Position numbers and translations under genes: made by a program. A stretch of DNA of 64,000 nucleotides from Saxidomus purpurata (taxonomy: Eukaryota; Mollusca; Bivalvia; Venerida; Veneridae): NCBI GenBank assembly GCA_022818135.1, contig JAFMSR010000007.1, forward strand, positions 10,081,299 through 10,145,298. Reading direction: 5' to 3'. This document shows, piece by piece, positions 12,479 through 27,400 of this stretch. The notes below the pieces were generated by a model. That model had not been told where the DNA came from, searched no databases, and saw nothing but the letters and a program-made list of their open reading frames with translations. Every line of letters starts with the position of its first letter. Position 1 is the stretch's first letter.

Positions 12479-15400
12479 TGCTTCTTTGGTTAAAGTTTTG
12501 CCTGCTAAGTACTATCATGCACATATTTCAGTAACCACTTATGATATTGACTTGAAACTTTGTTCATGTCTTTAGGGGTGTCATACAATCAAGTCAGATA
12601 ACTCTTGTATAAATTTAGTACAAATTATGGCCCTTGTTTGACTTTGAAGATTTGGTTAAAGTTTTGCCTACTAGGTACTATCATGCACATATTTCAGTAA
12701 CCACTTATGATATTGACTTGAAACTTCGTTAATGTCTCTAGGGGTGTCACACAGTCAAGTCAGATAACTCTTGTATAAATTTAGTACAAATTATGGCCCT
12801 TGTTTGACTTTGAAAATTTGGTTAAAGTTTTGCCTGCTAGGTACTAAATTTGGTTAAAGTTTTGCCTGCTAGGTACTAAATTTGGTTAAAGTTTTGCCTG
12901 CTAGGTACTATCATGCACATATCTCAGTAACCACTTATGATATTGACTTGAAACTTTGTAAATGTCTTTAGGGGTGTCACACAGTCAAGTCAGATAACTC
13001 TTGTATAACTTTAGTGCAAATTATGGTCCTTGTTTGACTTTGAAAATTTGGTTAAAGTTTTGCCTGGTAGGTACAATCATGCACATATCTCAGTAACCAC
13101 TTATGATATTGACTTGAACTTTGTTAATGTCTTAAGGGGTGTCACACAGTCAAGTCAGATAACTCTTGTATAAATTTAGTGCAAATTATGGCCCTTGTTT
13201 GACTTTGAAAATTTGGTTAAAGTTTTGCCTGCTAGGAACTATCGTGCACATATCTCAGTAACAACTTATGATATTGACTTGAAACTTTGTAAATGTCTTT
13301 AGGGGTGTCACACAGCCAAGTCAGATAACTCTTGTATAACTTTAGTTCAAATTATGGCCCTTGTTTGACTTTGAAGATTTGGTTACAGTTTTGCCTTCTA
13401 GGTACTATCATGCACATATCTCAGTAACCACTTATGATATTGACTTGAACTTTGTTAATGTCTTAAGGGGTGTCACACAGTCAAGACAGATAACTCTTGT
13501 TTAAATTTAGTGCAAATTATGGCACTTGTTTGACTTTGAAAATTTGGTTAAAGTTTTGCATGCAAGGTACCATCATGCACATATCTCAGTAACCACTTAT
13601 GGTAGTTATATCAAACTTAGCAATAGTGTTCAGGGGTACATTTTGTATCAAACAATTAATTTACCAAAAATTAAATATATAGTGATAGATTTTGACTTTT
13701 TTATGATTCAACTTTCCTAGTTTATACTTATTAGTTAGCAGAATTTTGTTTTGCTATTATACTGATAAAAGTTTTGTTTTATTAGCAAACACCCACAATA
13801 GTCGAGCTTGCTGTCTTATGGACAGCTCTTGTTTTAATATCAGAACCCTACACTTTCTGATTTTTTAATTTTTAGAAATTAGACCCCTTAATGGGATGTA
13901 ACGCTTTTCTTAAAATAATCTATTAGAAACTTAGAACATTTTGTTTATACTGATTTAATTTAACTGACAACAGCTGAGTTCGGTATCACTGTAAGATGCA
14001 GAAAAAGACTTACCCCTTAGAGATGAGACCCCAACGGAGTGTTTTAGAAATGCTTCTTTTTCTGAAAAGGCTTGTCAAATCTTGATTTGTTTGGCACATG
14101 TACTAGTATTCTCTAGTCGAAAACGTCAAGGAAATAGACTATGAAATCGTCATTTCCACTCAGGATTTGAAGGTGACGTCATTTACATCAGTTATATAAT
14201 ATGATAGATTTATACAGAGAACCCCGAAGGAGGGAGCGCTAGCGACCGACTGGCTTAAAATGTTGGATAGATTTCTCTATTTTAAACATAAAATTTTAGA
14301 CATTTTCATTTGACAAAAATGTAGGGCAAACACTAATACCAAATCTTACGGGCATAAACATTTCATTGTGGGTGAAGAGTGGATAAGCTTTGAGATTTTG
14401 AAACAATACTGAATGCCTCACGAGTCCATAATAATTGTAGGCCTATAACATTTGCAATAAGTTAAAACGCGGGAAATAATAAAAAGCGTACCTGTTTGAG
14501 GTCGAAGTACAGGGTATAGACATTTCATTCGTGTGTTTAATTAATATCTTATATGTATCTTAAATAATATTATTTTCACGGCGATAAAAAAATGTATTGA
14601 GCATTTATGCAGGTCTTTCTCCACAGGTGTAGTAACAAAAGTACAGCTCATAACATGCTAAACATAATTAATCATAAGTGAATATTACTTAAAACTGAAT
14701 TAGCACAGACGAAAATATAGATATTCAAAAAAAGTAACGCATAAGTTAATATTGATGGATATCAGTCATTAAAATGTGCAGATCGGTTTAGACAATAACA
14801 TATTCTATTTTGGGAAGGTTGTAGGCGAATGTGCACTGTATCCACTATGAATTTTATTTCACAAATAGATTTACCCGGATTCATATTGATATAATTTGTC
14901 TAAAATGTGGCAAATGTTTCATTTTGCAATTGTACTTGCAAGATATCCGTTTACGCAAATTTGAATTTTAATTGCTTTTACAAATATAGAAGATTAATTC
15001 CTTTTAGTCACTTTAGTATAATTGCATGACTGCCCCCTTGTGCAAAACGGTTCAGGCCCTGCTACCAACCATGATTATGTGAGAAATTTGGCAGGTTATA
15101 AACCACTTCATTTTCCACAGGTCATCTTTGTTTTGTAAATTCATAGTGTGCACTTCTCTTTTAAAAGAATTGATCAAGCTTATTCGCTTGTTTATTGTTG
15201 GGAGTCTCACAAGCCAAAATTTGACTCATGGCAAATACGGTACAAGCATTTATTTTTTAGTTTGTGAAATACACAATGAACATTAGACTTCCTGATTTAC
15301 CAAGTTCATTGTCAAACGAATAACTATAACCAAACATTTCGACTAGGTAAACATGTTTTTAAAAATTACGAAGCTATCATCCGTAGCTAAATGAGTGGTT

Positions 15401-18400
15401 TAGGAACAGTCAGTCCTAATTTTGTCACCTTCGTGGAGAGAATAAGATGTACATGTGTGTATCCGCCACTGCTACCCATTTCAGCTAGGTGGACTAAGGC
15501 ATGAGTCGGGATTCGAACCCCGAACCTACTGTGCCGAAAGTTGAACCTCAGAGCTATCGAAACCCAGAACTGATTCGGCATTAGGGTATAGCCAGTGCAA
15601 ATAATTTAATCAACGAAATTCATTTATGCTCAAGTACACTAACCGTGACGTGTATCGACTAAAGGTATGCATCAATGGAAGGCAAGTGATTTATCACAAA
15701 CAATTCATTTTCCCACTATTTTCATGTATAGATAAAATAACATTCAATATTCGATTGCTTTTATCTGGTCACTCTTAACTTACACTTGTATAGCAGATAC
15801 ATTAATACAAAATAAAAATATGGACATGCGAATTAAAAACAAATTTATTTTATTTCCCAAGTCTGCGGCATGCTTTTGAATTTTTTACGTGCAAGTGAAA
15901 TCGAAATGTATGTCCTCGCCTATAAGTTAATATTGTATCTCAAGTAGATATGGTGTGCGGAATGCAAGTACGTTTGCGTAAACAAGACAAATCCTTACAG
16001 CGTAAACATACTATGTTATAACAAAACGTTTTAATGAAATTTGAGAGCAGGTGCATTCGAAACTTTAATAGCTATCGTTCAAAAATTCTTACAAATGTTT
16101 TACTGTAAATGTATCGTCATTTATAATCCTGTATGTATCAGCATTTCTTTTTAAAAAAACGTTGTATCCCGGATGAATAGAACTAGTCATAATAAAAGAA
16201 AAACATTGTCGTGAGACTGTGAATGTTTTGTTCATATACACTCACAGATAAGATTAACTGCACTGAACCAGGATACAAAACGCCTTCTTCTTATATATAT
16301 ACAGTATCGTGCTCATAGTTCACTTTTTACTACAAATATCTTATGATCTTATCCTGAGTGTGTCTGGCGCCATTTGCAGTTCTCAACAAAACTTATCTAA
16401 ACGAATAATTCCACTGGTAGCCGAGTAAGCACGAGACCCGTAAATCGGCTAATGCGTTTGACATCTTATCCCCAGTTTCTGACGTCATATGCAATCGTTC
16501 TATATCGCCGAGTTGATCATGGGCGTGTTAGATATAAAAAGATGAAATACACTAAGTCTTTTGAAGATTTGAAAATATGTTCATCATTTTAAAATATTTG
16601 TTTTTGATTTGTTTTGTCAGCGGTAATCACAATAAACCCTACAAAGCTGGGTGTTGCAAAGCTTTCTGGTGGCGGACTTGATGGAAATTACATCGCTGTA
16701 CAGTTGCACTTTCATTGGGGTCAAAACGACTTAGAAGGATCCGAACATACGTTCAGAGGGCGCAAGTACCCGCTTGAGGTAACAGTGGAAGAGAGAGCAT
16801 CCAGATTTACTTAGCAAACGAGTCTCCCTTTATTACCTACCTTGAATGTATCTAGCAATAACATTAATTATACGTTAGTTTTAACCCTAGACTCGGTTGC
16901 AATAAGATATACAACATGTACTAACAAATAGACCGTTTTATACTAGATCTAGGACTTGTCGCATTAATGCAAGTATGGACAATAAGTTTATCATCCTTAA
17001 AGTGTACGGAATTTCTTCATTGTTTTACATACGTTATCAAATATGTAGGATAGAAAATCTATGAAAGGTATTTAATGTTTTTCCACATAAATATTGACAG
17101 TTTTGTTCATTGTCTTGTCAGAAATGTATCGATATTCAACTTACACCTATTTAGACAAAGTCGAAGTCGGCCTTATACCTGGCATAAAATTAATAGTTCG
17201 TCATTTATTCAACCTCGACTGGAAAATTTATGAAATTTATTACTAACACTACTAACAGTATTTGTATCTTTTTTCAGTTACATATAGTACACTACAAGGA
17301 GGAGTACCAGACATTTAGTGACTCTCTGAACAAATCTGATGGTCTAGCTGTACTAGGATTCTTTTTCGAGGTAAATAAATAAGACTTCCCCAGGTAAACG
17401 CCAAGTCAGCAAACATTACCAATGGCGCGCTGATTGACACCGTCGCGTGTATTGTAAGGGGTCATCATTTCTGCTTTTAAATATTTTTTCATATTCTACA
17501 ATTATTCCGAAGGCGAAAAATGTTGCACCATGCGGTAAAAGTGGTCAATGCTAGACGAGCCAATACCGTAACATTTGGCCACGACGACCGTCACAAGACA
17601 GTGTACGGCACACACGATTTGTGACAGTTAATACACACAGTGTACAACTTAAGGAAAAGATAATGCAAAATATTCAATCTGCGTTATTGACATAGTTTAC
17701 TCAATAATATTGCTCTCCAGTTGCGTCAGTGCCACATTGTCGTACATGAACTGTAATCGAAGTACTGCTCACGTCGCAATTAGATGTTGTTCGAGTACCT
17801 TATTACATACATACATGTGTTGTAGTATCTTAATAGGCATCAACCATCAAGTTACATCGCTCATGATTGATTCCATTCAAATCATAGCTCTTTATTACTT
17901 AAAATATGTTTTAGTTTAGCTTGCCAACTATTAAATTACCATGCATTACCTCAAGAACTTGAATACTTGCCGAAAAGTCTCGTTGGTCTTCATGCGTATC
18001 TGGCAGTCAAGTTAAATAAATCGTTATTGAACTTAATATAAATTATGTCCGTCTTGACTGCAATTTTTCAAATGTTGTTTCCATTTTAAGTTTAAAAGAC
18101 AGGGTAAAAATTTTACAAGTACAATTGATATTGCATACCATAAGATGATTTAGCTTCATATTATTGTCTCTACAGACGGACGGTTCAAGCGAAAATATGA
18201 AGTTGAAGAATTTGACCGACGCCCTTGATGATATTTCGTTCAAAGGTAAGAAATCATACATCACGAGTTATGAAAGATAACTTTAAATGACTTTTTCTGT
18301 ACAGCAGTTGTATGTAAGGAATGGCACGCAGGTGACAAAGTGATAGAACGAACGTATGTGATTATACTCACATAATTTTGTTATCAAATACACGTTGGTG

Positions 18401-21400
18401 TTCAAGTCCACGCGACATGTAACTAAAGAGCATATGTCATACAACTGAGGTATGTGATCACGTGTGATGAATCACACAAACGTGAGGCAGAAAACATATG
18501 TAAGCAAACGTAAGTATGACATGACTTGCATGTATGTGATCATTCACACAACTGTGATAAAGAGAACGTATTTGACGACGCGTTTATTTGAGACGTGTTA
18601 CCAGGGTGAAGGCCGCTAAATATGTTAAATATATATAGTGCCGCTTAACCCGAAAGTGAGAGAGGGTTGAGAAGCTAGACAGAGTATGAGTGCAGGGTTT
18701 TTAATAAGAATTATAACAATCACACATAAAGCAAACAACATTTATAAACAAGTCCAGAAAAGGGATTGGCAGATAACAGTTTTCATCTAGAAATCTCTCA
18801 TATTTTTTTTCTCATTTTAGATCAAAAGAAGTCGGTTACTAACATTGACTTTTCCGATCTCATTCCGACAATGGAAACGCCTAACTTCTATCGATACATG
18901 GGCAGTCTTACGACCCCGTCGTGTAACGAGATCGTTGTTTGGACAGTCTTTGAAAACAAAAATACAATTTCTTCTGACCAGGTAAGTCTTAGGGAATTTA
19001 TATAGATTACTTGTGAAGCAATTTTTGCAAAGCGTTTTGAAAGTGAAATTATAATTAGCATATAACACATTACGAAATGTTTTGAGTTTTAGATTTCCTT
19101 TGTAATCTACCAATTGTATATGTATTTCACGTTTTAAATATATGCAAAAACGGAAGTGTAGTAAAAAGACAAACACAACATATGTTATCGAAACAGTGTT
19201 GGTTTACTAATTTCAGCATTTATGAAGTAATATATCGCAATTGGAATGTCTACATAATGTACAGCAAAGGTACGACTCACTATACCGTATATGTGCAGGA
19301 ATCTCTACACAATGTTCAGTAGAGGTACGACTCACTATACATGTATATGTGTAGGAATGTCTACACAATGTTCAGTGAAGATACGACTTATTATACATGT
19401 ATATGTGTAAGAATGTCTACACAATGTTCAGTAGAGGTACGACTCACTATACATGTATATGTGTAAGAATGTCTACCCGATGTACAGCAAAAGAGACTCA
19501 CTATACATGTATATATGTGTGGGGATGTCTGCATAATGTTCAGTGAAAATACGACTTATTATACATGTATATGTGTAAGAGTGTCTACACAATGTTCAGT
19601 GAAGATACGACTTATTATACATGTATATGTGTAAGAATGTCTACACAATGTTCAGTAGAGGTACGACTCACTATACATGTATATGTGTAAGAATGTCTAC
19701 CCGATGTACAGCAAAAGAGACTCACTATACATGTATATATGTGTGGGGATGTCTGCATAATGTTCAGTGAAAATACGACTTATTATACATGTATATGTGT
19801 AAGAGTGTCTACACAATGTTCAGTGAAAATACGACTTATTATACATGTATATGTGTAAGAGAGTCTACACAATGTTCAGTGCAAATACGACTTATTATAC
19901 ATGTATATGTGTAAGAGTGTCTACATATTGTTCAGTGAATATACGACTTATTATACATGTATATGTGTAAGAGTGTCTACACAATGTTCAGTGAAGATAC
20001 GACATATTATACATGTATATGTGTACGAGTGTCTACACAATGTGTAGGAGTGAGTAGAGTGAAGGTACGACTCATTGGCTTGGCTTGTACCAGTATTTAG
20101 CAGGAAAAGTTGTAAAAGGCAAGGGTAGTCAGAAATAAAATTGACTTAAAATTGAAGAACTTATTTAGAGGAATACACTGTTGAAAGAATGTCTAGTATT
20201 AAATGTGAAGATATTTAAGATTTAAAATTTCAAAAATGGTGAATCATGGAAGCGGCCATTTTGAATTTGTAATGTCATAGTGCTGAAATTAAATATTCAT
20301 ACAGACTGCCAAGTTTTAAATAGCAGCTTCAAATATATATTCAAACATGGTAACCTACATGATACTTAATTAATATTTCAAATTTCAGGTTAAAAACAAA
20401 CATGAAAAAGAGTAAATGGGGTTCAAAGTTAAGATAAAAAGGGGCGTGTCTAAGAGTATGTCTAATTTGCATATATTTGCATACTTACTAAATTTTAGAT
20501 TTCTCATATTTTACTTATTTTTTTCTGATTTCAAAAATGCTTTCATCAGAGTGTTTGTGTTAACAAGCTCTTTAATTAAAGGCTAGTTATATTTTGATTT
20601 ATACATATATTGATATGTATTATATACTCTTTATTTCCCCTTTTCAGAGATTCATGATTTACATGGTATACAATATATAAGAGTAAATATGCAAAATTGA
20701 AATATTACATAGATGTTACCACAAAACAGAGCATAATGCACAATGGCATCGTCTGGTATTCAGTAGCAATAATATATTTGTGAGTTCAGTAGTTTCTACA
20801 TGTAAGTAAAATCATGTACATTTTATAATAATTAACAGTTCAGCTTCTGTTTAGGCTGGTTTTGGCTGTAAATTTTAATATGAATTACATGAAAACATTG
20901 AAATGTTACTTAAATGTGTTGATAAACAAAGTACAATAATATCGTCTGATATTCTTCAGTAATGGTATACGTTTCTGAGAAGAATATACATTTCAATATA
21001 CGAACATGTAAGCGTTCAGCTTCTATTCAGTTGATATTGTCTATACATGTTGATATGAATTCAAAAGCGTTACCCTTTAAGCATAAACTAAACCATGCAG
21101 GAAGGAATGTTCTATTCATATAAATAAATAACATCGTTCTATTCCCGGAAACATTTTTATTCGCACGCTTAAATCATTGAACGGTTTCATCGGAAATTTG
21201 AGTTAGTGGACGATTTATTAGTTAGATACTTTTATTTCCAAAACGTCGGCCGGGACTATAAATATTTAAAAGAAAACCATTGTTACATGATGTTTTATAA
21301 ACAGAAACACATATATTATATAGATCTACAGTAGAACTATATGCATAGTAGAGTGCATACATGTACTTAATTCATACCTTGATATGAAAATTTATATATG

Positions 21401-24400
21401 ACGTCTTGTTGCTGAACAAACTCTTATATCCTATTTAAGATGAGTCCATCCACAAGAGAGAGACAAGCAAAAAATATTTTTTTAAAAAGAAGAAAGATTT
21501 ATTAGTAACAATTGATTAAGATATTTAGCTCATGAAGCTATTATCTATCAGGAAACAATCACCAGGTGAAACGATTAATTAGATCTGACTGAAAACGAAG
21601 TTCACGTAGAGTAAGAAATTATTTGCAAGATCGTTTTGCTTCAAATGTTCCCCTTTATGAAATGATTTTCATTGATAATTTAAGATAGTGACATAATTTA
21701 TTGGGCAAGGTGTGAATGGTACAATTATTGACAATTGAACAGGAATGTGAAATATGTGGCCACATGGATCCAGACAGACCTGTATATTCACAGTAGGGGT
21801 CTAAGCCAATGATAGACCAGCTTCTGTTCTCCATAATCAGCTACTGTATAGCTACGGTTACAGTAGATAATCGTTGATCAACGATGGTGTACATAATTTA
21901 AAAGGTTGGGAACTTCTTATTTCAAAATAAAGAAGATGACAATGAAAAAATTACTATTCTACTTATGCTTTTCAATAGAGTCTACGCATATATGGTATAA
22001 TTATGGTGGTTAGTACATTGTCCTGGTTCTACCAGGAAGCGGACTCGAGAGTGACTCGATAAGCTACAAGCTTTCTTCACAATCGAGCTAAAATAAATTA
22101 GTATAAACTAATATCACACAGGTATGCACTTTCCCTTTTAAAGTTAGTAAAGTGTTGAGTTATGTCAGGAATCTTGTGCAAATAAATTACTCATGTAGAG
22201 TTACTTTTGCTACAGTGTGAAAAAATGGTACAATGATTATCCTCCACACAAAATTTACTCATTTTAGTTAAAGGTCCAATACTAACGAAAGCGAAAATTC
22301 AAATATACTTTAAAAAACACAGAAATAAGTTATTTTTAATAAAAAATGAAAGTTGATATGTAGAAATTCTAATTAAACCACAGTACATGTACAATTATTT
22401 TTCTATGCATTATGAACAAAGTCAAAAAGACCTGTTTAGTCATTTTGTCAAATCACAGATTTAAATATAATACACATACTTTTCTTCGTGTTACAAACAC
22501 TTTCTGTAAATTTTAACCTGCAAATCTTCATTATTTAGTGTCTTGCATAAGGTAATGTACTTGCCATTGAAATAACTGTCACTTAATTTTCGCTTAGCAG
22601 TGGACCTTTAAAGAGACATCCTTCGTCCAAAAAACAAAATCATTTTTAAAGTGACATTATGCACATTTTTTTAAAGTAAAATTCCAGCTGAAATAGGTGT
22701 TTGTGAAAAGGGTAGAGGAAATAATAACTTTTAACCCAATACAACAAACTTTTCCTGCTACCAGTATGAAATAATAACTTTCCAAATATTACTTTTCCTA
22801 TTTTGACTGGGAGACGGTCAATTTAAGAAATGAACAAATGCATGCAGGAGTAGCTTCCCTTCCACTGCCAAGCAACACTAATAATACAAGGGAGATCACT
22901 GCCAAGGAAGGAATTATCATTTCATTTGTCCATTTTTTAATTTCTAAAGCACCAACTTGAAATATTAATGCGGCATTATCATTAGTTTAACACATTTAAA
23001 TGCACAGCAACCGAAAATTGCTTTTATAAAACTGTCACCAAAAATACACTATGTGCAGTAAGATGAGCATAATGTCACTTTAAGCTAGTTTTGCAGATAA
23101 ATAGTTTAGTCAGAGTAAAAACATTAAAGAAAATCAGCATTTTATTTTATATCTTTCTTAAAAAAAAATAATTTTGATAAAACATTTCAACGACACACAA
23201 ATCTCTAAAGTGAGAATTGATGATTTGCAATAAAGGTATTGTTGTTGTTGCTGTTGTGGTAAACGGACATTGTCCTCTAAAACCTTAAGTCAATTTTGCA
23301 CCGAAGGACATTAGTCCCTTGATGATTTTGCAAAAGCGGACATTATCCCCTTTCGAGAATTATCTTTCAAAATGCACCGGCATATATTAATAATTATCTC
23401 AATATTCTTTGACAAAATTTATAAATTTATAACAAAAAAAAAAACAAACAAAAAAACTTTCAGTTTCAACTTTATGATGATATTAGTTCATATTTTAAAC
23501 TTTGAAGAGTGGAGGGGATAATGTCCGCCTTTGCAAATTAAAGAAGGGGCTAATGTCATGTGCAAAATCGAACTTAGGGTATAATGTCCTACATTCATGA
23601 GAACTAGTTTTCTGCAAATAAAACGTGTTTTAAGATATCAAACCTTGCTAAATATGCCTGAGAAATCACATGTAAAATATTGTGATAAAAGACATGATAA
23701 ACCAATCACTTTAAGAAAAACAACAACAGGAAATAAGCAATTAACCAATATTATCTCTCCATGTCAATAAAATTTATGGTCAGTTTATTGGACTAAAGGC
23801 CCAGTCTAAAGACACCTAATCAGACACGGTTTACTAGCCGGAAGTGTTTTAATCATTATCTCGGGTATTAACCAAGGACTGCTATTACACCATGTTTCTC
23901 TTACTGTTATCATTTAGCTCTATTGGCACACGTGAAAAAATCATACTATAAAAATTTAAAATTATTTACAGCTCAGAAAATTCCGTCAGCTTTACGAGAC
24001 GGAAGACACGACTTATCCGATGATATGGAACTACAGGCCAACTCAGAATTTATACAACAGAAAAGTTTACAAGAATTTCATGGAAGGTTTGTTTCATCTT
24101 GTATTTTTGTTAAAGTTTTACTTGAACGATATTACCTTCTCTCAAAACCTTTATTTTGGCAATTGTGTTTTCACCGTTTACATCATCTCTGTTATCATAA
24201 TGATTTTCATGAAACGCATTTATTTCTATTCCAGCCGTTCCCGACTCCTGGCACTGGGGATACGAAGGCACAGAAGGTATAAACTCTTGTGTAGACCGAG
24301 TAATTAGTAGGTCCTGTTGAAATTCTTCATGTGATATAATAAGTTTGGTACCGTCCCTTAGAATACAGTAGACCAATAGCTAAACCATAGGTGTTTTAAA

Positions 24401-27400
24401 TGAATAATAATAAAAACAAAACAATTACGCCTGTTTAGCTCATGTGAGCACTCGAGGTGCTCGGCTGCTCGCCATCTTTCTGTTGTTTGCCCGGCCGTCG
24501 TCCAAATTTAACTTGTAAATTTGTCATTTATTGTTCCAAGGAGAGCTCACATTAAGAGTGCTGAGTGATGAAGCAAACGTGCAGATCATGATCAGACTCG
24601 ACAAATGGTTTGCATTTGTCTCAAAGATCGAATCACTTGCCGTCAGCACATGCACATTTACCCCCCCCACCCGTTTTTAAATATAATACAATGTACAAAG
24701 TCACTGTCATTATATACATATGAACATGACAATTCATGTCCTTCAAATCAGAATTTAGTGATGATGTTACATATTGTCAGAGATTGCTTCAGGATTTTTA
24801 GTTATTACAGTAAATTCATCAACAAAGAACCATACTTTGATCAGAACTTTAAATTCTGTTTGTGTTTTTTTTCACACAGCACCACATTACTGGAAGGATT
24901 ATTACCCGACGTGTAGCGGTGAGAAGCAGTCGCCAATTAACATACCTAAAGCAGACACCACCGACGTGCATTATGATCCACGCATGAAACTTGATACGCT
25001 GGAGTTCAGGAACTACGACAAAGCCATCACTGGAGAAATGTTCAACAATGGACATACAAGTAAGGATCCACACATATTTTTCATGTTCCGCCCTTTTCCA
25101 AATGAAGATGTAACAATGTGTATACTGGTCTGACGATCCAACAATGTTATATTTAGGCTATATGTCCGCAAGAACATGTAGCTGAATTCCACTATCTTCT
25201 TTTTTCTACATATTGGTAATGTTACATACGATCGTGTAACTTCAGTTTTTTTGTATAACGACCATGTGTCTTAATGGGCATCAACACCATCAAGTGAGAT
25301 AGTTCTTGATTGAATAAAATCTAAATTATGACCTCCGTTCGTCTTAAAACTTTTGGCTTAATTGTGATCCGTTCTAGTAAATCAATTTGATCACAATATA
25401 AGAAGATTTAAAATTAGTACCTAATTCGATATTTCAAAACTAGTTCGACACAACTAATGCACCTTTCGGGCTGCGGGTTCGATATTTCAAAATTCTATGC
25501 AAAGCTAGGATTGAAACTTTACGAATGTATCTATGGTATTATAACTGATCCGCTGTCATAAATGACTACAAATGGTATACTATGATTCGAGCAACCAGTC
25601 CTGAATGAGCAACAAGTCAGTGATGTACATGGTCTCCGAGCAATCAGTCCAGAATGAGCAAATAGTTCTTAATGTACGCGTTCTCCGAGCATCTAGTCTA
25701 GAATTTACACGTTCTCCGATCAGAATGTACAGGTTCTTCGAGCAACACGTTCAGAATGTACACGTTCTCAAAGCAACAAGCCCTTAATGAACACGTTCTC
25801 CGAGCAACTAGTCATTAATGTACACACTCTCTGAGCAAGTAGTCCTTAATGTACACACTCTCTGAGCAACCAGTCTTAAATTTACACGCTCTCCGAGCAA
25901 CCAGTCTTGAATTTACACGTTCTACGATCAACCAGTCTTGAATTTACACGTTCGCCGAGTAACCAGTCTTGAATTTACACGTTCTCCGAGCAACCAGTCT
26001 TGAATTTACACGTTCTTTGAAATTTACCGTTTTGTTCTAAGAAGTTTAATAGTTCAAAAAAGACTTACTGCTATAGCACAACACACTCTTTCTGCCTAAA
26101 AACACACATACATGTATTTACAGATTAACTGTAACTGAAATATAAATTTCTTTTTTAAAGTTCAAGTCAACATTGATCAAGATGACATCTATCTGATGAA
26201 CGGAGGTCTCAGCGATAGATACATTGCGGAACAGCTCCACTTTCACTGGGGTCACGATAATTCCGAGGGATCTGAGCACACCCATAACGGAAAAGCCTTC
26301 CCACTTGAGGTGAGATACTGACACTCTGAACATCATAATTAATCTGCATTTCCATTCAGTCTGATGATGATCTACACTTCTGCTAGTTAGCCATGAACTT
26401 TTCAGTGAGAACCCACTATAAGACTCACTGATACCTGCGTAGTTCAGATAAGGTAATGTTTTACCCTTATCCTGCTGTCAGCAAGTGGTACTGCTTTTGA
26501 TAACAGTGTAGATTGCAAGTGGTACTGCCTTTACTAACAGTGTAGATCGCAAGTGGTACTGCCTTTACTTACAGTGTAGATCGCAAGTGGTACTGCCTTT
26601 ACTAACAGTGTAGATCGCAAGTGGTACTGCCTTTACTTACAGTGTAGATCGCGAGTGGTACTGCCTTTACTAACAGTGTAGATCGCAAGTGGTACTGCCT
26701 TTACTAACAGTGTAGATCGCGAGTGGTACTGCCTTTACTAACACTGTAGATCGCAATTGGTACTGCCTTTACTAACAGTGTAGATCGCAAGTGGTACTGC
26801 CTTTACTAACAGTGTAGATCGCAAGTGGTACTGCCTTTACTAACAGTGTAGATCACAAGTGGTACTGCCAGTGGTACTGCCTTTACTAACAGTGTAGATC
26901 ACAAGTGGTACTGCCTTTACTAACAGTGTAGATCGCAAGTGGTACTGCCTTTACTAACAGTGTAGGTAACAAGTGGTACTGCCTTTACTAACAGTGTAGA
27001 TCACAAGTGGTACTGCCTTTACTTACAGTGTAGATCACAAGTGGTACTGTCTTTACTAACAGTGTAGATCGCAAGTGGTACTGCCTTTCCTAACAGTGTA
27101 GATCGCAAGCGGTACTGCCTTTACTAACAGTGTAGATCGCAAGTGGTACTAACAGTGTAGATCGCAAGTGGTACTGCCTTTACTTACAGTGTAGATCGCA
27201 AGTGGTACTGCCTTTACTTACAGTGTAGATCGCAAGTGGTACTGCCTATACTTACAGTGTAGATCGCAAGTGGTACTGCCTTTACTAACAGTGTAGATCG
27301 CAAGTGGTACTGCCTTTACTAACAGTGTAGATCGCAAGTGGTACTGCCTTTACTAACAGTGTAGATCGCAAGTGGTACTGCCTTTACTAACAGTGTAGAT

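Larger units (their letters stand above)
13836..16620. other. CA domain A intron 2, rest
   Basis: Apart from the MITE copy at 14205 and the tRNA-like head at 15460, I see only AT-rich intron. Confidence 0.6.
21720..23875 (+). repeat. Second copy of the 0.5-1.45 kb segment, inside CA intron 6
   Basis: Co-linear with 546-1450 but longer because it contains a SINE fragment (22010), a palindromic element (23263-23591) and other DNA. It ends just upstream of the candidate internal first exon at 23892. Confidence 0.5.

Noticed and set aside
16614..16814. Single-exon 66-residue protein beginning in the intron before AVITIN
   Set aside because: It is the read-through of a carbonic anhydrase exon; splice sites at 16620/16621 and 16778/16779 define the true coding part.
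18817..19176. 119-codon minus-strand frame
   Set aside because: Antisense shadow of carbonic anhydrase exon 18821-18981.
19265..19740. TACGACTCACTATA, resembling a phage T7 promoter core, repeated in the 56-bp array
   Set aside because: It is one variant of a tandem unit whose other copies read TACGACTTATTATA. Coincidence, with no phage context.
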